Origin: Chrysoperla carnea
Lineage: Eukaryota > Arthropoda > Insecta > Neuroptera > Chrysopidae
Length of the DNA stretch: 64,000 nt
NCBI RefSeq assembly: GCF_905475395.1
Contig: NC_058339.1
Coordinates: 92,204,520-92,268,519, forward strand
Reading direction: 5' to 3'
Shown here: positions 26,834-38,800 of the stretch, in pieces
Position numbering within the stretch: the stretch's first letter is position 1
How the letters are laid out: each line of letters begins with the position of its first letter
Made by a program: the position numbers and the translations under genes
Notes under the pieces: generated by a model
What the model was told of the DNA's origin: nothing
Seen by the model: only the letters and a program-made list of their open reading frames with translations
Database searches by the model: none

Positions 26834-29800
26834 ATATTAGTTAGTTGTTAATGGCCAATGTTTTAAATTGTTCCTTTTCTGTTCTGTTAGAACTGTTAGA
26901 AGTATCTGGGATTATTCATGATTAAAACGTACATGCATGTAAAGAGAGCTTTCAAAATAATGAAGAGGATATATAGGGTGTAACATTGAAGATGTAGACA
27001 ACCTCATATTTTTGTTATTTATAGGAATGTCGATTTGAAATTTCGCACGCAGTCGCACAGTTGAGTGATGGGCTACATTTTTTTAGATACTTAACTGAAG
27101 TCTAAACTTTTAACTTCTAGCCTACTACAAATGGACAAATAGGGTCGATTCTTAATATTTTGCCGAGCGTCAGAAATGGTTAGAGATATCGGGAAAAATT
27201 ATTAGAAAAATTTGCTTAGAATAGTTTCTTATATCCATATAACGATAATTTTTCATGACAATTTTTTCATTATTCACTTGATGATCTTCAAATGGCTGAA
27301 AAGGATTCAGGCCCGAGAAGTGCATTGTCCAGGGACCCCGGCACGGTTAATCCAGCTCTGCTTCTGGTGCTATAGTTTTAGGTTACCCATGTATTCAAAA
27401 TAATATATTGCACTGCCATTATTTTTTTTCCTATAAATTATACATTTGCAGTAAATATTTAGTTATACAAACTACAGAGTGATGTAATTACTTGATGAAT
27501 TCAGAAATAAATACTTCTGCACTTACTCAGACTTCTATAACTCGTCAGCGTCAAATATTTCGTACGTTAACTATTCAATTAACTTAAGTTAATTAAAGAA
27601 AAGTTTGATCTAAATAGACCGTATACGGTCTATTTAGACGCGGTATGAAATTATTTTTGCCCTTTTATACCGTGGGGCCCTTATACCGTGCATGGTATAC
27701 TTTTTCACGGTATACTCTTTATGCCGTCGAGCCCTTATACCGTGTGCGGTATAGTCTCGTCCACGGTATACACAATATAGATTGGAAGGCTTATTTGAAG
27801 CAAATGAAATATACCGTATAATTTTAATATTGTTTACACATTTATTCTCGTAATGAGAGAAATTTTCACAATTTCTCGTGATGTTGTTGAAGAATACTAA
27901 CGGGTTAGTACTCTTGTAAACCTCCTACCCTACATTACAGACTATTGTGTATTGATTAATGTATTCTTTCAGTTGTACCTACCGATTTTAATGCCCTATA
28001 AGCTTCTACTCCGATATGTTTATATTTATTCCATTCTCACCAGAAATACTTCACTATCTACACTATTAACAAAAACACGTAATTTTCCATTTTCCATATT
28101 CTTTGTTTTATAAAATGCTGATTCATTAATAAAAGCTTGCAAATGTTATTTATTTATATAACATTTCAAATATTTCATATTATTTACGAAAATGTGTATG
28201 CACGTACGAATTCACTCCTAAATTATACTAAAATTATACAAATAACATTCTACACAGGGTCGGATTAACTATATCGGGGACCCTAAGCAATGCAATTCTC
28301 AAAAAACAATATCAAAACAGACCATTTTCACGTAGGTCATCTAAGATATTAAAACTTTTTCAAACGATTCGGAACGGAGTCTTTAGCTGTTGTGGGGACT
28401 CTAGACAGTTGCCTACTTTGCCTAATGGTTAATACCGCCCTGGTTATACATGACTGTCTCTTGATGACCTTTTATTCAAAAATCGGATAAAATATGAACA
28501 CAAATTATGCGGTACAAGATTCTGTTGCATTTTATGAAGAAGTAGTTTTTCAAGAAGATGCCATTTATGGCTATTAACACAATCAGAACCATTGAATAGT
28601 AAAAAAAACTCAAAAAAGTACCCAAAAAGTACTCCTTTAATTTTTCTAACCATTTTCTCCTAGCCATTGTGCGAATTACTAGGCAGCTACGAAAAAAAGG
28701 ACTCATAAAATGGTTTAGTTAAAAAGACCATGATAATTGTAGCAAATTTAACTAAATTTTGTGGCACAAATTACTCAAAAAATATTAAAAATATCTGTAA
28801 TGAGCTTGTAATAGTTCAAGCAATATTATGACATAAACCAGCGAGGTCCTGGGATATATTAGCAAGCTTTTTTGTTGCATTTCATTGTTGATATAAAATA
28901 TATGCCTTGTTTTGGGCAAAATATTGCTAGAACTATTATGATCAAACAGTTTTCCACAGAACCGAAAAAAGATCCCCCGACTGTAATGACGATTTTAGTA
29001 ATCATTACAATTCCAGATGAAAATATTGACTTGTTTTCATACTTTTTAAGAGCGCGATTGTGTAATGGTCAGGGTTTTAATTTTCGAACTTTATTTTATG
29101 AAATGATACGGAACCTTAATAAATAGCAGTATCATTTATTTCAAAAGCCATTATTATAATAACCTTTGGTTAATTACTTAACTAAATATTTTATTCATAC
29201 AAAAGTTCTCTCCGTGTTATGTTTTGTATTGTTTTAATAATAATCATAATAATAATAATTAGAGTAAAGTATAAAATGAATTAAATAACCAGAGTTGGTG
29301 TATACTTATTTTGATACAAATAAATTGCAAGGTACTTCTACCTATTTTTAAATTGTATTTAATATAGGTCACTATTTATAGTCCTTATATATATTATAAA
29401 TGTGAAAGTAAGGATGTTTGTTTGTTTGTTTATTTGTTTGTTACGCTTTCAAGAAAAAAATATAGCTCACACATCAGAATAACACATGAACTATAATTTA
29501 TAAAGATATATTTAAAAGAAAAATTAATTAAATTAAATTTAATCTGACATTATACTGCTCTATCTATGATCATCATTTTGAACCATTTTGAATTCAATTC
29601 AAATCCATCTTTTCTGATATAGGTACTCAGTGAATTTTCTTATTTAAAAGGAGGGGATACATCTTTTCTAAATTTCTTTTAGGTGGGTCATTTTATTTGG
29701 AAATGGTTATACATAGAAGCGTATTCACATAATGTACATTTTTAAGAAACAATTTTTTCTTATATTTTATCTACTTCCGCAATATTGTTGGTACTTCTTC

Positions 29801-32800
29801 TATTCATGTGTAAACAGACGATGAATTTTTTTTATACCATGCATAAATGTAATCTGCAAGGTATACAAAGTTTAGTCCCAAGTTTGTAACGCTTAAAAAT
29901 ATTGATGCTACGCACAAAATTTTTTGGTATAGGTGTTCATAGAATCACCTAATTAGTCCATTTCCGGTTGTCCGTCCGTCCGTCTGTGGGCAGGATAACT
30001 CAAAAACGAAAAAAGATATCAAGCTTTACAGCGTACTCAGGACGTAAAAAGTGAGGTCGAGTTCGTAAATGAGCAACATAGGTCAATTAGGTTTTGACCT
30101 ATGGTCCGAAAAATCCATCTTGTAAACCGTTAGAGATAGAACAAAAGTTTAAATGTAAAAAATGTTACTTATCAAAAAATAAACAACTTTTGTTTGAAAC
30201 ATTTTTTCGTAAATATCACTGTTTACCCGTGAGGGCGCAAATTAGGCGTAAATTGAATAGTATGTATTATATAAATTGTATATGTATGTGCAATGTGATA
30301 GAGTAATGGCATTTCAGCGCCAGAGATGGTTAGAGATATCGAAAAACATTATTAGAAAAAGTTGCTTAGAATATTTTTTTTATCCCTATATACCGGTTTT
30401 CATGACAAAATTCGCATTTATAATTTTTTTTATTACTTCCGAAAGTTTAACCACTTTAATGAGAATCAACTTTCTAATTTAAAAGTTTTATTTCTTACCT
30501 TTTAGGATCTAAATTTACTATTAAAGGAACCTTTAGAACTAGATCCAACCTGATGTCAAAACATAATTTTTCTTCATCAAACTCAGCAACTTTTGCTTAA
30601 GTTTTTTTTTTTTTTTCGAATTAGCCATCATAGATTAAAATGTTGCACCCTGTATATATCTAATTTCTTAAAAATATTAATTATGAATAAATATTTGTGC
30701 GAACTTTGTATAATTTGTTTGAAGGTTAGTGTCCGGTATGAATGTAATGCTTCAGACAGTTAGTTAACTTCTGACTACACTATCATTATTAAAATTGCTA
30801 TTATAAGACCAACAAAAAAATGTGTAGACAACGTGCAAACAAATGGAACGTGTTTGGGATACTACGAACATTGAATTTTTAATACATTTCCGATCATTGA
30901 AATTAAGAACTCAAATTGAGTCATGACGACTTATTGACTGCTTACTTGACTGATTGTGACATGTGGCTTTATATGAATATTGATTAGGAAAAGGAAATAG
31001 CAATGAAACATGAATAAAACACCAAGCCAAGATGGATGTGACCATAGGAGATCAGGCCAATAACTTTCTAATTAAGATTTGCATTGCCTTTAAGGTAATA
31101 CGACCGCCAAGACGAGTTAAGACTTGTAGTTGAAATTATTTGTACCCTATTTTCAATTTTGATGATAAATTTTGTTATTCATCACAAGACCGGTAGTTGA
31201 AGCTACCTGAAAATTTCCGACTTCCTCATCTCTGATAATTTTGGATAAAATGGACACTCTAGTTTTGTCCTAATTTGCACCTTCACTGGTAAACAGTGAT
31301 GTCAACGAAAAAATGTTTCAAACAAAAGTTGTTTATTTTTTATTTTTAAACTTTTGTTCTATCTTTTCTAACGGTTTGAAAATGGATTCTACGAACTGAA
31401 CATCCAATTGACGTATGTTGCTCATTTACGAATCCAAACTCACATTTTTCACCCCCGAGCACGCTATAAAAATTGATATATCTTTTCGTTTTTGAGTTGT
31501 GTCCACAGACAGACGGACAAATCACCGGAAATGGACTAATTAGGTGATTTAACATCTATACCAAAAATTTTTTTGGTAGCATCAACATTTTAAGCGTTAC
31601 AAACATGGGTCTAAACTTAGTATACCTTGATATATATTTCATATATACGGAGTATAAAAAACTTGATATAGTTTAAACGTTGACTGACCTCTTTGATAAA
31701 ATAAAGTATAATAATGGTTTTGTGTTCATTTTCGGTTTAGTGAGTTTTTAGCATGTTTCAATCGATATGACACGTGTTCAGTGAATCATAATTATATCAA
31801 TATTGAAATTTTACTCGAACGAGTAAAATATATACGTACTTTTTTTTATTCTTTTCGATGTATCTGAATCTCTATTTATATTATAAATGTGAAAATAAGG
31901 ATGTTTGTTTGTTTGTTTGTTATGCTTTCACACATAAACTATCGAATGGATGAAACTGTACAATAATGTAGCTCATACATCATAATAACACATGAGCTAT
32001 AATTTAATTTAAAAATTTAACTTAATCTGTCATTTTACTGCTCCATTTATGATCATCATTTTGAACCATAAATTAAACATTTCTGTAAAGATTTTAAATA
32101 GTTTAAATGTAAAACAATTCATGGCCATCTTTTCTGTAATTGATAAATGTGCATATATTGTAGCTGTGTAAAACAATCTCTTCGATTGTTATGGAAGAAG
32201 GATGAATAAGATTAAGAGGCTATAAAGCGGTGGTTTTTAATTTTGAGCCCAGTGAAGCGGACGGGTATCAAACTAGTACATAAATAAGTATGTGAATGAA
32301 AAACAAATTCAAATATATTTTACAATCCTTTATCAAACTTTCGATGTTTTTATAATGAAAATTTTTTAGGATAATATTCCAAAATAGTTGTTTACGATAG
32401 ATACAATTGGGATAAGAGCATTATTAACTTATACATGTGGTTGAAAAAGATGTAACTCCTTTTTAAATTAGTTTGATTGGTTGAAAATGAGGGTGGTAGT
32501 AATGAATGCACTAAAAATGAGTGAGAAAATTAATTCTTATCTCACGTATCAAAAAAGTGGCTTTGGGACATGGAGACTATGGACACATAAGTCTATCAAA
32601 GCTCAAAATTGCTACAAAACATAAATTTTTTTCTACAATCAAACGTATCCACGTATCCGGGCGTTATACGAAACTTGTAATAAATTCCAGGTAAAAAAAG
32701 AATTTTCTAATAAAAACAGAAACTTTCCTGTCACTAACTGTCCCAAACGTAAACGTTTTGCTACGAAAATGTAAATTACGATATCCTTGATAAAACAGTT

Positions 32801-35800
32801 TCATTCTCACTTATCTGTAGAATGTTTTTTTGTATATTTACGTTATAGCTGTAATGTGAAACAAGAATTTTAATGTGTTTTTACTTCTGTACACAGAATT
32901 CAAAATAAAATAATAGAAAACCTTCCTAAAACCTTTCTGAAATATTTTGGTCACAGCAAATTATTCTCGGGATATTGTATTAATTAATTATAGTGTATTA
33001 AAACCATACACACTAGTCAAATTTAAGTCATAAGAAATTTTAATGGTTGGTAAGAAATACCCCCAGAACACCTCACTAAAGTTTCCTTTCGGATTCCAAA
33101 AAAGGTAGACGCTGCCTTCATTTTTATACCTCGAAAAATACTGAAAATCGACTATGAATAAAATTATTGAGAGTAATATTTCTTTTCAATTTTGCTTGAA
33201 TTTTTCTCTTAAAGTTTGCATATTTAAAAAAGTATACCTTTTTCAACCAAGACACTTCAGAACCAGCAAAGTTTCATTGGCATGCGTGTAAAATTAATAT
33301 TTCCCAACTCAAATTTAAGATTAAAAAATCAGTACTACACTAGTTACGTATACAAACTTCTATATATAGAGGTTGAATGGCGTTCACACTAGACTTTTTC
33401 ATAAAAAAATAGAAAATCAATCTTTTCAAATATATAATGAAAAACAATGGAATTTTTTTTTTTTTAGAAAATAGGAAAACAAATATTTAAATATTACAAT
33501 CAATAAAAATATGTAAATTTTACATTTTATCTATTTGCAATTTTCCAACCATTATATAACGGTTTTATATAAAACGAGAAATAAAATCGATATCTAATAG
33601 TTATTTGATTTTTTTGTTGAAATTTTCTTTTCAAACAGACTGTTTTATATTGAATACATAAATTTGTTTTTGATTTCTTTTTTTTCGAATTTCTTCGAGG
33701 AAAAATAAGAATTGTATATCAGCTTAGTCAAAGAAAGTTTAATTTGTAAACTACTCGTCAGCACTCGCGGAAAACAAAAATAACTTTGTTTGCAAATATC
33801 TCATCACGCGACTAATGATTACCGAACGGTTGAACGCGGGCCAGTGGGTCAGTGGAAAACCATCTAAGTATAATAATGATTGGTTATTGTATTGAGGTAC
33901 AGAACCCTTAAAACAAATCACGTCTGCTCAAGTGTGAGTAGGATGGATCCATGGTTCAAATTCCAATGCATTTTTTAATCACATTAGAAATACGTGGAAT
34001 TATTACCAATCATTATTGAAGAACTAACAACACCTCGTTATCATTTATTTTATCATATCTTATATATTATTACTCTAGCAAGTTTTTTTCTGTCCTACCC
34101 TTAGCTTCCTTATTCCTTTATCAAACTCCATGATTCAACACTCATTTTCAAACTTATCATGTCTAATTTTGACGAAAAATATACTCACGGTCTAAAAATG
34201 TACCTAAATAATTTGAACGAAAAACTATCCATAAGTTTAAATAATAAGATTATTAGGCAAACATGTTAGTTTTTACAGATGCGCTCCTAAAACTCTAGAC
34301 ATATAATTGCTATTTTTAATGTATGTTCTGCTAATATTGATTTAAGAACTTTTCTACGAAATTTGATTGTGAGTTTTAGCCACGAGTCACGGTAACAACA
34401 GAAGCGGAATTCTTCACTGGTCCAGCTAGTGTTTTTGATTACTATAAATGTAAAAATATACCGAACAGCTGCTAATTACAATTTTATTATTTAAAAAAAA
34501 TGTTATTACTGTTATCATATTAATAATAATTATTACGGTAATTATTTTGTAATTAACACTGACTATTCACTTGTCAATCATAATAATCGATTAGAAGATT
34601 TATGATTTATAATTTTTTTCACAAATTATTTTGTAAAGTTCTTAAGATAGTACGAGAAAAAATATAATAATATCGGGAGAGATTACACGATTGTGGGTTT
34701 TTTTGTATTTTTATAGCAATTTATTCTAACTATTTGTGTCATAGTTGTCAAAATAAATCTAGCAAAAGAAATTCGAACAAAAAGCACTGTGATGGAATTT
34801 TTATCATTGTAATTTTTCTCGTTTGTAAAAACTTTTTGCCATGAAAACAAAACAAAAAAAATAAAGAAAAAGTTTTTCTTTCTATTTGAAAACACATGTC
34901 TACTTCCATCATGAACGAAAAAGAAAGTATTTTAAGAGGAGATAACAACAACCAATCTTATTAGCCACGTTCACGTTACGTTACGTTACGTTGTCTTTGG
35001 TTATCTTAATAATAATATACTAGCTCGACCCGTGCGGAATTTCACTCCAGTAGTTACCGTAAACCGTGGCTAAACCCTGTATCAGTGGCTAAAAACAACA
35101 GACAACCAGTTTCATAGAAAAATGGTGATAAAAATCAAAAGTTATTAAATTAGTATTAGGAGAACATGTATTTAAAATAGTAATTATATCTCTAATAGAG
35201 TATTGGGAGAGCATCTTTAAAAACTAACATGTTTCCTGTTTCCTAAGCGGTACATTTTTAGAACGTGAGTATATTTTTCGTCAAACCTAGAAATAATAAG
35301 CTTGAAAATGAGAGGTGCATCATGAAATTTGATCAAGGAATAAGGAAGATAAGAGTAGGGCAGAAAAAAACTTGCTAGAGTAATAAATATATAAGATCCT
35401 TTGTAATATAATTTAAAAGAAAACTTTTGTTTTTAGTTTTCTTTCATTTAGTATTTTCGCTACCTTGTATGTGTTTTTTTGTTGTTGTAAATCAGTTTAT
35501 TTGATAATATATTGGTTATCGAAAAAAAAAGATATATAAAATGGAGCAAGTTCGCAATTCGACTGTATTTTATTAATGTTTGTTACCTCTGAACTTTTGA
35601 CTTGGTGAACCAATTTTGATGATTTTTTATCTATTTCAAAGCTGGTGCTTCCCTCTTCAATTTGGTCCAGTTCTGACAATAGCAACTATGAGAAAATCAT
35701 ATTAGTCTTAAATTTACAATAAGAATGTTCGCGACAATTAGCCAAATAACTCAATATCACGCCAACCGTAATTGAGATGATTTTTTTGTGTCCGAAATTT

Positions 35801-38800
35801 GTGTCCTCATTACCGTGCTCATACATTCTGAATTGGTCAGGCAAGTTTTAACTTTAATTTAAATAGTTTTTCTTAAATAATTTCCACCGACTAGTCCACC
35901 GATATCATCCATCTATCTCTGAAAATTTTTCGACTTACAACAATTGTTTTTCTAATTACAGCGGCAAGACCTGGTGATGTATGTTATAGCAACGCACATT
36001 GCCAACTATGGATGAAAAAAAGCCATTGTGAATTTTTAATACCAAATTTATTTGGACGATGTCAATGTAATTCACCCTTACGACAGTTTGGTGATACATG
36101 TATGGAACAACCGTTGGCACCAACTCAAGCACCATTTGTTGTAACAACAGCATCCCCAGATGATTTAATACATGAAGAAGGTTCACCAATTAAAAATAAT
36201 GCGATACCAAAGTTACCACCACCGATAACAACTGAATATGTTGTAGCAGATGTAACAAGCAGCACATTAGCATCGTTATTAGCCTCATCACTAGTTGTAA
36301 ATAAAACTGAACTAGCTACGGATGGGGAAGATGATGTAGAACCATTAATTCTAACCACATCGACATCGACAGTAGTTTATGGAGTTAATGACAATTTAAC
36401 AACAGCTGTAACTGTTGTTGAATTATCACAAAGAATTACAACAATGGAACCCTCATACTCAACACCAGTCACAATTATTAGTTCAACGGCACCCACTGAA
36501 GCAACTTCACCATCGTCAATAATCACATCCGAACCATTTACAACTGTTAAATTTATTCCTGAAGAAGCTGTTACTATCTCTACAAAATGTATGTATTTAT
36601 TTTGATAAAAGTGTAATTTGAATTGTATTTTCAACTAGCTGTGAACTACCCGCTTTGCTGGGCAACATCCCCACTTGCACCCCTCCCTCCACATTTCCTT
36701 GCGTGGGATAACAGTTTTGTAATGTACACGTCATGCTCTTTTATTTGATACCCCACTTAGGTATATTTGTAAATATTCGATAATTCCTTCCCACTTTCTC
36801 GCTACACCTTTCTACCCTCCGAAGGTTAAAAGTAGATAAAAACAATAGATCTTTGAAGCTGGTTGTATATCGTGTCAATATTTGAGCTTAATCGATGCAC
36901 AACTTTTTTATTTTTTGAAGCATACCCCTTTCAACCCCTATTTCAACCCCTTACTCTACTATAATATGGATGTATTATACATAAAAACCTTCCTCTTGAA
37001 TCACTCTATCTAATAAAAAAAACCGCATCAAAATCCGTTGCGTAGTTTCAAAGATTTAAGCGTACAAAAGGACATAGGGACATAGGAACATAGGGACAGA
37101 AAAAGCGACTTTGTTTTATAATATGTAGTGACTAGCACGACCCGTGAAGATTTCCACAGTGGAGTACCCATGTCGAAAATAGACTAAACAAATAATATAC
37201 AGGTGAACCGGTGGGATAGTTAGGGGGGCTACTCACGAAGGGGGTCAAATGGTCCACAAAACAAAAAATTGCTAAATAATTTTTATTTTTATTATGATTG
37301 ATTTCTGGAAACATATAAACTAAAAAGGTATTGTGCCCCGGGTGCGAGTTAACCTCACTACGCCTCTGAGGTGGACTATTTTAATTTTCTTAGTTAACTA
37401 ATAAAAAAATAACTTAAACAAAAGTTGCAAACTTTGATGGGTGCATCATGTTCTGACATCAAATACGCAATTGAAAAGAACACTTTAAATTAGAAAGTTA
37501 GCTACAGGAAAATGTTTTAGCCAAAGGGAAGACATTCGCTTGTCTCCATGACTTTAACCTGAAATTCTAGTTTCACTGGCATTTGACATTGATATTCAAA
37601 TTATATAATTTATTTTCAGCACCAGTTCGAACCCGGGTAGAGCATAGTAGTAATGCAGTAAGTTTAGGTCTGCCATGCGTCACGGATCAACAATGTCAAG
37701 CGTCAGATCCAAATTCTGAATGTAGAAATAGTATTTGTGATTGCTTAATATTGAATGGAACGGATAGATGTTCAGCTAAAAATAGAGGATGCCATGAGGG
37801 TACATTCCAGGTAAGTTTACTTATGCACTTCTACTTCAGATTTATTCTAAAAATGTTAATTAAAAAATTTATTCCAAATTTAGTGTCGTGCTTCTGGCAT
37901 GTGTATTAGTTGGTTCTTTGTATGTGATGGTCGTCAAGATTGTAGTGATGGTTCTGATGAGGAATGTGATGAAAATCGTTGTCCTGCCGAGTCATTCCGT
38001 TGTAAATCAAGCGGGAAATGTATATCGAAAGCGAATCGATGTAATGGCGAACAAGATTGTCCAAGTGGTGAAGATGAGATCGATTGTAAAGCAGTGGAAC
38101 GACACAGTTGTCCGGATCATACGTTCCAATGTAAAGATGGTAAATGTTTACCAGAATTTGAATTTTGTAATGCAATTGTATCGTGTGCGGATGGTAGCGA
38201 CGAACCAGCACATTTATGTAAAGGTATCAAAACACGACGGCGTACAAATGGCTATTGTCCATTTCGATGTGGTAATGGACGATGCCGTTCAACAGCGATT
38301 ACATGTTCAGGACGTGATGGATGTGGTGATTTTTCAGATGAGAATAAATGTCGTGTTTGTAGTAAGTTGAATTTATTTTTATTTTTATTTTATTTATTAT
38401 ATACTGTTTTTTATTTTTATTCTGCTTTCTCAATCGAATGACCAAATCTATTCAATTGACTTTTAGGTAAAAATATATTTCATTTCTTGTCATTGCAAAA
38501 GTGTTCATTTTATACTTAGTTTTTCATCAAAAAATGGATGTCATTCTAAATAAAATCAGGAGCATTAATTGAAAATTGCCACTCGAGGGAACAATTAAAA
38601 GTAATTATGTTGGATGTCTACTTAAGTTGGCTACATATTACGAAAAATAGTTATTTTTTATAAAAAAACTTTAATTCGTTTTTTCCTCAACGTTGCCTGG
38701 CTGGGCGGCAAGCATGCTGAACGCTTAGGCCTGGCAGTGTATCACGACTACTGCAGGAGCTGTCACAGTGGTGACGAAGAGGAGGCAATGTCTCATCTTC

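Larger units (their letters stand above)
5933..35961 (+). other. 30-kb intron of gene 1
   Basis: The donor GTAAGT at 5933 and the acceptor ending at 35961 join EB-like modules 2 and 3 in phase 1. The intron is packed with the repeats listed separately. I found no convincing additional exon in it, although exons shorter than about 60 codons are hard to exclude. Confidence 0.8.
36589..37619 (+). other. Gene 1 intron filled by three transposable elements
   Basis: This 1031-bp GT-AG intron holds, in order, a G element (36635-37131), a hAT-like tail fragment (37157-37368) and a minus-strand A fragment (37373-about 37500). Hardly any unique sequence remains, so the intron grew by insertion. Confidence 0.75.

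Noticed and set aside
33839..33970. Possible tRNA gene (A-box and B-box-like words)
   Set aside because: The boxes are about 100 bp apart, no cloverleaf can be drawn, and the B box is degenerate.
34972..34992. GTTAC tandem as a CRISPR-like array or telomeric repeat
   Set aside because: Only four 5-bp units with no spacers; a simple microsatellite.
36125..36634. Minus-strand frames over the Thr-rich linker exon
   Set aside because: Mirror frames of the exon c coding sequence; the plus frame fits splice sites and EB cysteines.
37888..38370. 160-codon plus-strand frame and a minus-strand frame (37906-38211) over the LDLa exon
   Set aside because: These are shadow frames of the LDLa-coding frame, with Val/Met- or His/Tyr-biased composition.
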